From Micromonospora aurantiaca ATCC 27029 (GTDB taxonomy: Bacteria > Actinomycetota > Actinomycetes > Mycobacteriales > Micromonosporaceae): 64,000 nucleotides of DNA. The translations under genes were made by a program, and so were the position numbers. Under the pieces are notes generated by a model. The model had not been told where the DNA came from. It did not search any database and saw only the letters and a program-made list of their open reading frames with translations. Positions 43,831-52,775 of this stretch are shown here, in pieces (the stretch's first letter is position 1; every line of letters begins with the position of its first letter). The stretch is taken from positions 3,976,001 through 4,040,000 of the forward strand of contig NC_014391.1 of assembly GCF_000145235.1 (NCBI RefSeq), written 5' to 3'.

Positions 43831-45165
43831 GTGAACGCCGTCCAGACGTACCGATATCTTCAGCCGTCCGCGCTGCGCGCCGCCGGTCTCGACCTGCAGA
43901 CCTGCGGCGGCCCGGCGGCCAACCCGCGCTTCTTCGCCGGTTTCCTCACCGCTCCCGCCGCGGCGGCGGCCGGGCTGCTCGCCGTCGCCGAGGTGGCCCG
44001 CACCCGCTACCACCAGCCGGTCAACCCGGCCAGTCTGGACCCGGTGGTGACCGGCAGCCGCGGCCGCCTGCGGTTCGAGTCGTTCTCCGGCTGCTGCGGG
44101 GTGTACGCGCGGATGGACGTGCTGCCGGCCGGGCTGGACGGGGAGATCAGCGGCCACGGCACCACGAACGTGGACGTGAACCCGCCGCTGCGGGAGGCGC
44201 TGGCCCGGGTGGGCGGCATCGAGCCGCTGCACGTGGCGGTCGGCCCGGACGACCTGACCGTCTCCACCATGGACGGCTCGGTGGTCGAGCGGAAGGTGCC
44301 GCTGCCCGGCCGCTGGCTGCGGGGCTTCGCCGAGGTGCACGTGCTCACCGCCGGCTTCGAGCCGCGCGCCGAGATCGCGGCGGCGGAGGCGGCGGCGTTC
44401 CTGCGCCGGCTGCCCGCCGCCGGCGACCGGAGTGTGCTGTGGGCGGTGCCCGCCGGGCGTACGCTGCGGCTGACCTCCCGCCCGGTGCCGGGCGCTGTCT
44501 GCCTGGCCGGCGCGGGCCGGCTCGCGGCGCTGCGCGGCGTGCTGCGGCACACGCGCACCCTGCGGGTGTACGGCCCGGCGGTGCGCGCCGGTTCCCCCGC
44601 CGTGCCGAGCACGTGGGAGCTGGACACCGGGGCGTTGCGGCTGTCGCTGACGCTGTCCCCCGAGCCGTACCGGGGTTTCTCCGGTGAGGGCGCCGCCCTG
44701 GCGGCGCTCGCCGGTGACGACGTGGTCGACGACGCGGAGCTGGTGGGCGCGCTGCTCAACTGGGATCCGGCGATCGACGTGGCCGCGCTGGCCGACGCCG
44801 CCGCGCTGCCCGACGAGCGGGTGCGTGCCGCGCTCGCCCAGCTGGGCACCGCCGGGCGGGTCGGGTACGACGTGGCGGACGGGGCGTACTTCCACCGGGT
44901 GATGCCCTACGACGCGGGCCGCGCGGAGCGGGACAACCCGCGGCTGGTCGGCGCGCGTGCGCTCGTCGAGCGCGGCGCCGTCGAGCGCGACGGCGAGAAC
45001 GCGACGGTACGCACCGATGCCGAGACCTACCGGGTACGCCGGCACCCGGACGGCGCGTACTCCTGTTCCTGCCGCTGGTGGGCGCGGCACCGCGGGCAGC
45101 GAGGGCCGTGCCGGCACGCGCTGGCCGTGTCGATGGTCGCGGCGCCGGTGGGGGCGCTGTCGTGA
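43831..45165 (+). CDS. SWIM zinc-finger family protein
   Basis: 444 residues. The C-terminus holds a SWIM motif CxCxnCxH (CSCRWWARHRGQRGPCRH), which can bind nucleic acid or protein through zinc. The first 400 residues are mixed alpha/beta without a recognised domain. Actinobacteria often place such genes beside a large helical-repeat protein, as here (the next gene overlaps by GTGA). Function of the pair is unknown. GTG 43831 is the likely start; the ribosome site is weak and leaderless translation is possible. Confidence 0.8.
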   Translation: MNAVQTYRYLQPSALRAAGLDLQTCGGPAANPRFFAGFLTAPAAAAAGLLAVAEVARTRYHQPVNPASLDPVVTGSRGRLRFESFSGCCGVYARMDVLPAGLDGEISGHGTTNVDVNPPLREALARVGGIEPLHVAVGPDDLTVSTMDGSVVERKVPLPGRWLRGFAEVHVLTAGFEPRAEIAAAEAAAFLRRLPAAGDRSVLWAVPAGRTLRLTSRPVPGAVCLAGAGRLAALRGVLRHTRTLRVYGPAVRAGSPAVPSTWELDTGALRLSLTLSPEPYRGFSGEGAALAALAGDDVVDDAELVGALLNWDPAIDVAALADAAALPDERVRAALAQLGTAGRVGYDVADGAYFHRVMPYDAGRAERDNPRLVGARALVERGAVERDGENATVRTDAETYRVRRHPDGAYSCSCRWWARHRGQRGPCRHALAVSMVAAPVGALS

Positions 45166-47711
45166 CCGGCTTCGTCGAGGCGGTGGTGCGCGGCAGGATG
45201 TCGCAGGTCCGGTCGGCCCTGGCCGGGTTGGACGAGCCGGCCCGGCGGGCACTCGGCGACGAGCTGGTCGCCGACGTGCGCCGCAGGCGGGACGCCTGGT
45301 GGTGGCAGGGCGAGGCGGCGACGCTGGCGGTCGCAGCGGTGGGGACGCTGAGCACCCCGACGAAGGTGGCCGCGCTGCTCGGCCGCCGCTCGGTCTGGCT
45401 GAACGGCGTCGACGCGGCGCCGGTGGTCGACGTCGCCCGGGAACGCGGGGTGACCTGGCTGGCCGACGTGGCGTACAAGCTGGCCGACCGGCTCCCCCGG
45501 GACCGGATGGTCGCGGGCTGGCGGTTCGTCGCCGGCCTCCTGACGGCCGAGAAGGCTCCGCCGCCGACCGGGGACGACTTCGTGCGAGGCTGGGCCGCGG
45601 CGCAGGGCTGGCCGGACCCGCGCGGGACGCGACCGCCGACCGTGGACCGGCTGCGCGCGGACCCGTTCCTCGACGCGCTGTTGCCGCGCCTGTTCGAGGT
45701 GGACGGGGTGGGCACCGAGCTGGCCCGCGGCGACGGTACGGGCACGGAGGCGGTGCCCCGGGCACTGGTGGCGCTGGCCGCGGAGGGCCGGCTCGACCGG
45801 GCGGTCCTGCTCAACGGCGTCCTGGGCCGGCTGTTGCGTGGCGACCGGCCGGGCGCGCTGCGCCCGTTCCTGGTCCTGCACGACCTGCTGGCGCCGACCC
45901 CGGACGAGGTGGCCGTGCGGTCGAGCGCCTACCTGCGGCTGCTCGCCGACGGCCCCGGGCCGGTGGCCCGCGCCGCTCAACGGACGCTGCGGCAGGCCGG
46001 TGACGTCGCCGAGCCCGAGGCACTGTGGGAGGCCGCCCGGACGGTGCTGGCCCGGCCGGAAAAGGCGCTGGTCCGGGCGCAGGTGTCCTGGCTCGACCGG
46101 CTGGCCCGGCAGCACCCGGACCGGGCCCCGGACATCGGTGCGGTGCTCGCCGTGGCGGCCGGCCATCCGGACGCCGGCCTGCGTGAGCGCGCGCTGACGC
46201 TGGCGCAGCGCCACGGTCATCGGCCGGTGGCCGTCGCCTCAGTGGCCGAGGCCCGCGACGACCTGCCGCCGCCGCTGCCGGCAGCGGCCGCGCCGCCGCC
46301 GATCCAGGACGTGGACGAACTGGTGGAGGAGGTCGCGGCGTCGCTCGGCCGACGCTGGCCCGCGCTGACGGCGGAACGCGTCATGGACGGGCTGGTCCGG
46401 CTCGGCACCGCCGACCGCGAACGGCTCGCGGCGGCGCTCCTGCCTGTGGTGCGCCGCGAGCGGGTCGGCGCGTACGACCATCCCTGGTCGGTGTTCAACA
46501 TCTCGGTCCAGATGCACGGGCTCCTGCTGGCCGTCTGCGGCGCGGCCGAGGCGGCGACCCGCCGCGACCAGTGGAGCACGCTGCTGGCCGAGTCCCGCCC
46601 GCGCGCGCCGCTCCCGTTCCGGGGTGGTCCGCCGGTTCCGGCCACCCGCCGGCCCGCGCCCGTCCAGCTCGCCTGCACCCGGCTGGCCGAGATCGGGCAG
46701 CGGCTGGACGGCCGCGACGATCCGGGCCTGCTGTCCGCGCCGACCTCGGTCACCGGGGCGATCGAGCCGGTGGCGCTCTACGAACGGCTGGCGGCGCTGG
46801 GTGACCGTCCGGTGTGGCGCTGGGATCTCGCGCAGGCTCTGCTGCGCCTGCCGGCCGGCGTCGACGGGCCGCTGGCCGAACGCGCCGCGGCGCTGCGCAC
46901 GCCGGCTGGTGACGAGCTGGCCCGCTGGCTGCGCGGCGACGCCGTGCCGGCCCCCGCGCAGCAGGTGGTGACGGTGGGCCGGCGGGCGCGGTCGGCCGGG
47001 TACGACTGGGGCTACGACCAGTTGCCCGAGGGCCGGACGCTCGTCGCGCTCACCCCGCCGGACGGCGTCGAGGACCGGCTCGGCCTGCTCACCCTGACGC
47101 CCACGCCGATCGGCCGGTGGACCGACGGCTGGGGTGACGTCTGGCCGGCCGTCCTGCCCGGCCACCGGGGCGTGGTCGCCGCTCACCTGCTGCCCGAGGT
47201 GGCCGGCGCGGCGCAGGAGGACACCCTCGGGCACGCCGCGGCCCTGCCGGTGCTGGCCGAGTGCACGGGCGCGGGCGGACCGGCCCTCGATCTGGCGCTG
47301 GCCTACGGGTTGTGCGCCCGCCACGAGGCGGACCGGGTGGCCGCGCTCGACGCGGTGCTGATCCTGGCCGCCGCCGGTGACCTGGACGCGCCGGCGACCG
47401 GCGGGCACCTCGGCGCGCTGGCGTCCGGCGGGCAGGTGACGCTGACCCGGGCGGTCACGCCGCTGCGCGACGCGGTGGCGGCGGGCGCCCCGCTGAGCGT
47501 GTGGCGGCTGCTCGCCTCGGCGTTGCCGCCGCTGCTCGGCGCGCCGACGCCGCCCCGGGGCACGCCGGACCTGCTGGCGCTGGCGGCGGACACGGCGACC
47601 GCGACGGGCGTGCGGATCGAGGTACCGGGGCTGGCCGACGTGGTGGCCCGGGGCGGCGGCAGCCGGCTCGTCGCCGAGGCCCGCCGGCTCACCACCGCCC
47701 TGGCCGCCTGA
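45162..47711 (+). CDS. Large helical-repeat protein coupled to the SWIM gene (DUF6493-like)
   Basis: 849 residues, no membrane segments, almost entirely helix-loop-helix (for example AALAGLDEPARRALGDELVADV, ARAAQRTLRQAGDVAEPEALWEAAR), typical of HEAT-type repeats. Positions of Trp pairs (AWWWQGEAATLAV) and VWRLLASALPPLLG near the C-terminus match what I remember of DUF6493 proteins; I cannot verify the family. GTG 45162 overlaps the SWIM stop (GTGA), so the two are made together and probably form a complex. Confidence 0.8.
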   Translation: MTGFVEAVVRGRMSQVRSALAGLDEPARRALGDELVADVRRRRDAWWWQGEAATLAVAAVGTLSTPTKVAALLGRRSVWLNGVDAAPVVDVARERGVTWLADVAYKLADRLPRDRMVAGWRFVAGLLTAEKAPPPTGDDFVRGWAAAQGWPDPRGTRPPTVDRLRADPFLDALLPRLFEVDGVGTELARGDGTGTEAVPRALVALAAEGRLDRAVLLNGVLGRLLRGDRPGALRPFLVLHDLLAPTPDEVAVRSSAYLRLLADGPGPVARAAQRTLRQAGDVAEPEALWEAARTVLARPEKALVRAQVSWLDRLARQHPDRAPDIGAVLAVAAGHPDAGLRERALTLAQRHGHRPVAVASVAEARDDLPPPLPAAAAPPPIQDVDELVEEVAASLGRRWPALTAERVMDGLVRLGTADRERLAAALLPVVRRERVGAYDHPWSVFNISVQMHGLLLAVCGAAEAATRRDQWSTLLAESRPRAPLPFRGGPPVPATRRPAPVQLACTRLAEIGQRLDGRDDPGLLSAPTSVTGAIEPVALYERLAALGDRPVWRWDLAQALLRLPAGVDGPLAERAAALRTPAGDELARWLRGDAVPAPAQQVVTVGRRARSAGYDWGYDQLPEGRTLVALTPPDGVEDRLGLLTLTPTPIGRWTDGWGDVWPAVLPGHRGVVAAHLLPEVAGAAQEDTLGHAAALPVLAECTGAGGPALDLALAYGLCARHEADRVAALDAVLILAAAGDLDAPATGGHLGALASGGQVTLTRAVTPLRDAVAAGAPLSVWRLLASALPPLLGAPTPPRGTPDLLALAADTATATGVRIEVPGLADVVARGGGSRLVAEARRLTTALAA

Positions 47712-47787
47712 GCCGGCACGTCGTCGCACGGGCTGGCGTCGTCGGGTGTCAACCGCCGGGCAGCGCCCACGGCCACAGCCACGGCGG

Positions 47788-49032
47788 TCAGATGATCAGG
47801 TGGGTCCAGTACGTGAGCCAGACCGCGAACAACGCGCCCTGGAGCAGCGCCAGCGCGGCGGTGAGCCAGCCGTCGAGGCCGGGCCGCCGCGACCAGCGGG
47901 CCAGCACGAACGCGACCGGGAAGGCGGCGAGCAGGTAGCGCAGCAGGCTCTTGTACACCGGCGGCCCCATCGACAGCGGCACCAGCACCATGACGAGCGT
48001 GTAGACCAGGTACGGCCAGTCGGCGCGGCGGCGCAGCCCGACGACCGCCACCGCCAGCGTCGCCACCGCGATCCAGACCCGCAGCGCGTCGGCCGAGTTG
48101 CCGCCGGTCAGCGCGGACGCGGCCGTCGCGATCGGGTTCTGCAGCCGGATCCCCCAGCCGGTCTCCTGGGCGTGCTGGTAGGCGAACCAGTCGCCGCTCT
48201 GCCAGCGGCAGAAGGCCATGAACGTCAGCCAGCCCGCCGGGACCAGCAGCAGCGGCCAGCCCTGCCGCAGCAGCCGCGGCCACGCCCGGGGTCCGGCCCG
48301 CCAGCCGTGTTCACGCAGCAGCACCAGCGCCAGCGGCACCACCACGAGGAACCCGACCGAGCGGCTCATCGCCAGGAAGTAGCCGACGACGCCGACGAGC
48401 AGCCAGCGGCTCCGCTCGGCGTACCAGAAGGCGGCCAGCGCGAGGCAGACGAACAGCGACTCGGTCAGCGCCGCCTGGAACAGGAACGCCGTCGGCAGGA
48501 GCAGCAGGTACCGGACCGCTCGCCGGCCGTCGGCCGCTCCCGCGCCGCCGAGCAGCCGGCCCCCCAGCCGGTACGCGTAGTAGAGCTGGAACACCAGCGC
48601 CACGTTGCTCACGAGCAGCAGCGCCCATGCGGTGTGCCCGCCGAGCAGCGGCGCGAGCGGCCGGGCCAGGAACGGGTACAGCAGCGGGAAGCCGAAGTCG
48701 GGCCAGGGCCGGTCCAGCGGCAGCCGGGCCAGGTGCTCGTAGAGGAACGAGTCCCAGGCGAACCAGAGCGAGAACCAACGGTGGGACGAGATCGCGTCCT
48801 GCTGGGCCCGCATCGCGGTCTCGTCGGCCGGCGGCGCGCCCGGCACTCCGTCCCAGGCGGTGAGCACCAGCACGCCGATCAGGCTGAGCACGAGCTTCGA
48901 GCCGGCGAAGACGGCGAGCACGAATCCCCACGGCTCGGGCAGCCGGCGGGCGACCGAGACTCCCCGCGACCACCACCGGGTACGCCCGGCGCGCGCCCCG
49001 CCGCCGGGGTCGACCCGCCGTTCGTCCGCCAT
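47788..49032 (-). CDS. PIG-V-like integral membrane mannosyltransferase
   Basis: 414 residues, about ten hydrophobic helices. The luminal loop FAWDSFLYEHLARLPLDRPWPDFGFPLLYP carries the acidic/aromatic pattern of PIG-V-type GT-C glycosyltransferases, which use polyprenyl-phosphate-mannose on the outer face of the membrane. GGGAGC precedes ATG 49032; the longer frame to 49242 is less likely. Divergent from a UGM-like flavoprotein, 180 bases apart; both could serve cell-envelope glycans. Confidence 0.82.
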   Translation of the reverse strand: MADERRVDPGGGARAGRTRWWSRGVSVARRLPEPWGFVLAVFAGSKLVLSLIGVLVLTAWDGVPGAPPADETAMRAQQDAISSHRWFSLWFAWDSFLYEHLARLPLDRPWPDFGFPLLYPFLARPLAPLLGGHTAWALLLVSNVALVFQLYYAYRLGGRLLGGAGAADGRRAVRYLLLLPTAFLFQAALTESLFVCLALAAFWYAERSRWLLVGVVGYFLAMSRSVGFLVVVPLALVLLREHGWRAGPRAWPRLLRQGWPLLLVPAGWLTFMAFCRWQSGDWFAYQHAQETGWGIRLQNPIATAASALTGGNSADALRVWIAVATLAVAVVGLRRRADWPYLVYTLVMVLVPLSMGPPVYKSLLRYLLAAFPVAFVLARWSRRPGLDGWLTAALALLQGALFAVWLTYWTHLII

Positions 49033-49213
49033 CGCGCTCCCACCGTCCGGCCCTCGGGCCGACTCGCCCGGCCGCAAAACCCGGTGCGCGTTCCCCGTCC
49101 GGACCGGTCCACACCCGGCGCAGCCGTCGCGGATCGGCGCTGATCGGCAGGTGAGGACGCCGCCAGGGTGGGTATGCGCGCTGCCGCATCGGCAGGCGGG
49201 GGGCGCGTACGGC

Positions 49214-50689
49214 ATGGGCGACGGCGACGGGACCGTGATCATCGGGGCGGGGCCGGCCGGGCTGACCGCCGCGTACGAGCTGCTGCGGCACGGCGAGCCG
49301 GTCCGGGTCTACGAGGCCGACGACGTGGTGGGCGGGATCAGCCGGACGGTGGAGCGCGACGGCTGGCGCTTCGACATCGGCGGGCACCGCTTCTTCACCA
49401 AGGTGTCCCGGGTCGAGGACTTCTGGCACGAGATCCTCCCCGACGAGGACTTCCTGCTCAGGCCACGGATGAGCCGGATCTACTACCGGGGCGCGCTGTT
49501 CGACTACCCGCTCAGCGCCGGCAACGCGCTGCGCAACCTCGGCCTGCTGGAGGCGGCGCGCTGTCTGGGCTCGTACGGCCGGGCCCGGCTGCGCCCGCCG
49601 AAGGACCAGTCGCACTTCGAGGGGTGGGTGTCGGCGCGGTTCGGCTGGCGGCTCTACTCGATCTTCTTCAAGACGTACACGGAGAAGGTCTGGGGGATGC
49701 CGGCGGACCGGTTGCAGGCCGACTGGGCCGCCCAGCGGATCAAGAACCTGTCGCTGGCGACGGCGGTGCGCAACGCGCTGCTGCCCCGGCGCAACCGCAC
49801 CGACGTGACCAGCCTGATCGAGGAGTTCCAGTACCCGAAGCACGGCCCCGGGATGATGTGGGAGCGCTGCGCCGAGGAGGTGGCCAAGCGCGGCGGCACC
49901 GTTCGTACCGGCGTCTGGGTGACCGAGGTGCACCGGGATCCGGCCGCGCGGCGGGCCACCGCCGTGACGGTGGCCGACGCGGGCGGGGAGCGCACCGAGC
50001 CGGCTGCGCACGTGATCTCCTCGATGCCGATCTCCGCGCTGGTGCGGGCGATGCGCCCGGAGGCGCCGCCCGAGGTGCGGGCCGCCGCCGACGACCTGCG
50101 GTACCGGGACTTCCTGACCGTGGCGCTGGTGGTGCCGGAGGAGTTCTCGTTCCCGGACAACTGGATCTACGTGCACGACCCGGCGGCCCGGGTGGGCCGG
50201 ATCCAGAACTTCGGCTCCTGGTCGCCGTACCTGGTGAAGGACGGGCGGACCTGCCTGGGGCTGGAGTACTTCGTGTTCGAGGGCGACGAGATGTGGCGGA
50301 CGCCGGACGCCGAACTGATCGCGTTCGCCACCGCCGAGCTGGAACGGCTGGGCCTGGTCAAGCCCGGGTGCGTGGAGGCGGGCTACGTGGTCCGGATGCC
50401 GAAGGCGTACCCGGTCTACGACGAGCGGTACCAGCGCAACGTCGACGTGATCCGGGACTGGCTCGCAGCGAACGTGCCGAACGTGCACCCGGTCGGCCGC
50501 AACGGCATGCACCGGTACAACAACGCCGACCACTCCATGCTCACCGCGATGCTGACCGCGGAGAACATCGCGCACGGCGCGGAGCACGACGTCTGGACCG
50601 TCAACGTCGAGCAGGACTACCACGAGCAGCGCAGCCCGTCGCGGCACGGCACCGGCCGGGACGCGCCGGTCGTCCCGGCCCGGCGGTGA
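49214..50689 (+). CDS. FAD-dependent oxidoreductase, UDP-galactopyranose mutase-like
   Basis: 491 residues. FAD motif TVIIGAGPAGLTAAYELLRHG at the N-terminus, YEADDVVGGISRTV, then DIGGHRFFTKV, a UGM/protoporphyrinogen-oxidase-like signature, and the C-terminal GRNGMHRYNNADHSMLTAM block that closes the FAD site. Proteins of this subgroup are often called amine oxidases or UGM-like and are found in polysaccharide loci; the reaction is unproven. ATG 49214; the long upstream open frame has no start near the domain. Confidence 0.85.
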   Translation: MGDGDGTVIIGAGPAGLTAAYELLRHGEPVRVYEADDVVGGISRTVERDGWRFDIGGHRFFTKVSRVEDFWHEILPDEDFLLRPRMSRIYYRGALFDYPLSAGNALRNLGLLEAARCLGSYGRARLRPPKDQSHFEGWVSARFGWRLYSIFFKTYTEKVWGMPADRLQADWAAQRIKNLSLATAVRNALLPRRNRTDVTSLIEEFQYPKHGPGMMWERCAEEVAKRGGTVRTGVWVTEVHRDPAARRATAVTVADAGGERTEPAAHVISSMPISALVRAMRPEAPPEVRAAADDLRYRDFLTVALVVPEEFSFPDNWIYVHDPAARVGRIQNFGSWSPYLVKDGRTCLGLEYFVFEGDEMWRTPDAELIAFATAELERLGLVKPGCVEAGYVVRMPKAYPVYDERYQRNVDVIRDWLAANVPNVHPVGRNGMHRYNNADHSMLTAMLTAENIAHGAEHDVWTVNVEQDYHEQRSPSRHGTGRDAPVVPARR

Positions 50690-50797
50690 GGCCCCGGGCG
50701 TGAGGTGGTCGTGACGGGCGGCGTTGTGCCGGTCACCTAGCGTGGACCGGGACCGGCCCCCTTCCGGCGTCGCCACCTCCGGGCCCTGCGAGGACTG

Positions 50798-51448
50798 ATG
50801 ACCTTCAGCATCGGCATCTTCGACCTCTTCACCTACCTCACCCCCGGGTCGCTCTACCTCACGCTGTCCGCCTACCTCGCGGTCCGGCAGGACTGGGTGC
50901 GGCTGGACGACCTGAGCCGGCAGCCCACGCCGCTGCTCCTGCTCCTGGCCCTGCTGCTCGCCTACGTGCTGGGCAACGCCACGTACGGCCTCGGTCGTGT
51001 CGTCGACCGGGCACTGCCGTTCTGGAACTGGGGCCGATTCGACGCCCGCCGGGTGTTCGCGGAGCAGGCCCTCGGCGCGGCCGGCTCGCGGATGCTCACC
51101 GCGCCCTGGGGGGTGCTGCTCGCAGCGGCCGAGTTGCACAACCGGGAGGTGGCCGCCGAGGCGACACGGATGCGGGCGATCGGGCTGATGATGCGGAACG
51201 CCACGGTGCCGCTGCTTCTCGGCGCGGTCCTGGCCGTTGTCGAAGCCGGTCGCGGGTTCGGCGGGACCGCGGCGGTCCTCGCCGGGCCGGCTCTGCTCGC
51301 CGTCGCGGGTGGCGCCGCCTGGCGGAGCGTCGTGCTGCGGTTCTGGGCCGAGTTGAAGACGTTGGAGATCTGCTTCGTCATCCCGGACATCGAGGACCGG
51401 CTCCGCGGTCCGGCCGGAACGGAACCGGCTGAAGGCCCCGGCGCGTGA
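50798..51448 (+). CDS. Hypothetical membrane protein
   Basis: 216 residues with about four hydrophobic segments: FDLFTYLTPGSLYLTLSAYLAV at the N-terminus, LLLLLALLLAYVLGNATYGLG, then two in the last third (VPLLLGAVLAVVEAG and AAVLAGPALLAVAGGAAW). A soluble loop of about 85 residues lies in the middle. I do not recognise the family. GAGGACTG precedes the ATG. Separated from the riboswitch-controlled operon by 56 bases, but the riboswitch promoter lies in between. Confidence 0.7.
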   Translation: MTFSIGIFDLFTYLTPGSLYLTLSAYLAVRQDWVRLDDLSRQPTPLLLLLALLLAYVLGNATYGLGRVVDRALPFWNWGRFDARRVFAEQALGAAGSRMLTAPWGVLLAAAELHNREVAAEATRMRAIGLMMRNATVPLLLGAVLAVVEAGRGFGGTAAVLAGPALLAVAGGAAWRSVVLRFWAELKTLEICFVIPDIEDRLRGPAGTEPAEGPGA

Positions 51449-51503
51449 GGGTGGTCATAACCGCTGGACGACCGCCGCGGCGGTGCTGCTAGCCTTCTGG
51501 GCA

Positions 51504-51622
51504 GGTCATGAGCGCCAGCGCGAAGCCCCGGCTCGCTGGCCGGCAACCCTCCTCCGCGGTGGGGTGCCCCGGGTGAAGACCAGGCACCGGCAGCCGCCGG
51601 TGCAAGCGTGGCCTGGCACCCA
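51504..51622 (+). ncRNA. SAM-IV riboswitch
   Basis: The stretch matches the actinobacterial SAM-IV consensus that I recall: GGTCATGAGCGCCAGCGCGA, then AAGCCCCGGCTCGCTGGCCG, GCAACCCTCC and GTGGGGTGCCCCGGGTGAAG. P1 pairs GGTC (51504-51507) with GACC (51578-51581); an extra hairpin GCACCGGC/GCCGGTGC (51584-51603) follows, as in SAM-IV. It senses S-adenosylmethionine and lies before a leader peptide and an amino acid ABC operon, so import is probably shut off when SAM is plentiful. Confidence 0.9.
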
Positions 51623-51647
51623 GGTCAGCACCAGACCAGGGAGACCG

Positions 51648-51773
51648 ATGTCCGCACCACCCTCCACCCCATCCGGCGACGTCGCCGCGTACCCGGCCCG
51701 CTTCGCGCTGGTCAAGCGCCGCCATGTCGACCTGATGCGGGTGTGCAGCGACGCCTGTCGCCTCGCGCGCTGA
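51648..51773 (+). CDS. Cysteine-containing leader peptide
   Basis: 41 residues from ATG 51648 with AGGGAG upstream. The C-terminal half, LVKRRHVDLMRVCSDACRLA, has the pattern of the 'putative leader peptide' family seen before actinobacterial sulfur genes (basic-RRHVDL-R-aliphatic-C-x-x-x-C). Two Cys codons (TGC, TGT) near the end are suited to ribosome stalling when charged tRNA-Cys is short. It lies 25 bases after the riboswitch; an inverted repeat CCGGCCCG/CGGGCCGG (51810-51838) follows and could be the attenuator. Confidence 0.8.
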   Translation: MSAPPSTPSGDVAAYPARFALVKRRHVDLMRVCSDACRLAR

Positions 51774-51809
51774 GCGAACGCCACCCTCCTTTCCCCGATC
51801 CACCCTTCT

Positions 51810-51838
51810 CCGGCCCGGCCGTCCGTCCGGCGGGCCGG
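51810..51838 (+). promoter_or_regulatory. Attenuator-like hairpin between leader peptide and transporter operon
   Basis: 8-bp perfect stem (51810-51817 with 51831-51838), 13-base loop, 36 bases after the leader stop and 44 before the lipoprotein start. The position suits control by ribosome stalling; no U tract follows, so termination or occlusion is inference. Confidence 0.45.
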
Positions 51839-51882
51839 CGCCGACGCGCACCCCGCGCGTCCATCCACTCTGGAGAGACATC

Positions 51883-52737
51883 GTGCGTTTCCGTACCGTC
51901 CTGACCCGTGCCGTCGCCGTCGGCGCGGCCGCCCTGCTCGCCGTCACCGCGCTCACCGCCTGCGGCAACGACGACACCACCGCGGCCGACAACCCGTACG
52001 GCCTGCTCCAGCCCGGCGTGATCCGCGCCGGCACGCTCACCGACGCCCCGCCGAACGTCTTCCTGAAGGACGGCAAGTTCACCGGCTTCGACAACGAGCT
52101 GCTGCGTGCCGTGGCCGCCAAGATCGACCTGAAGGTGGAGTTCGTCGGCACCGACTTCTCCGGCCTGCTCGCCCAGGTCAACAGCGGCAAGTTCGACGTG
52201 GGCAGCTCCTCGATCACGATCACCGAGGCGCGGAAGAAGACAGTGGACTTCGGCAACGGCTACGACTTCGGCTACTTCGGCCTGGACGTGCCGGCCGGCT
52301 CACCGATCACCGGCTTCGACCAGCTCGCCGGCAAGCGCGTGGTGGTGGTCCAGGGCACCGTGCAGGACGACTACGCCACCAAGCAGAACCTCGACCCGGT
52401 GCGGGTGCCCGACTACAACAGCGCGATCAACCAGCTCAAGGCCGGTACCGCCGACGCCTGGATCGCCCCGGCCGAGATCGGCGACAAGTCCGCCGCCGAC
52501 AGCAACGGCAAGATCAAGGTCGCGGCGAAGCAGCTCAGCCCCACCCCGACCGCGTACGCGGTGGCGAAGGGCGACGACAAGCTGCGCGAGGCGCTGAACA
52601 AGGGCCTCGACGAGGTCATCGCCGACGGCACGTGGAGCCGCCTGCAGGCCGAGTACTACCCGGGGCGGCCGGTCCCGGCCGACTTCAAGCCGGGCAGCGG
52701 GTCGGTGGCGGTGCCGTCGCCGTCGGCCGCCTCCTGA
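51883..52737 (+). CDS. Polar amino acid ABC transporter substrate-binding lipoprotein
   Basis: 284 residues. Lipobox LTAC (signal peptide about 27 residues) and a family 3 solute-binding fold: PNVFLKDGKFTGFDNELLRAVA, FVGTDFSGLLAQVNSGKFDVGSSSITIT, KKTVDFGNGYDFGYFGL, KRVVVVQGTVQDDYA. Based on the SAM-IV switch and Cys leader the ligand is likely methionine, cystine or another sulfur amino acid. GTG 51883 with GGAGAG upstream. The permease starts 38 bases later. Confidence 0.9.
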   Translation: MRFRTVLTRAVAVGAAALLAVTALTACGNDDTTAADNPYGLLQPGVIRAGTLTDAPPNVFLKDGKFTGFDNELLRAVAAKIDLKVEFVGTDFSGLLAQVNSGKFDVGSSSITITEARKKTVDFGNGYDFGYFGLDVPAGSPITGFDQLAGKRVVVVQGTVQDDYATKQNLDPVRVPDYNSAINQLKAGTADAWIAPAEIGDKSAADSNGKIKVAAKQLSPTPTAYAVAKGDDKLREALNKGLDEVIADGTWSRLQAEYYPGRPVPADFKPGSGSVAVPSPSAAS

Positions 52738-52775
52738 ACCGGTAACCGAGCACGAGCGGGGCGGACGGAGCGGAC

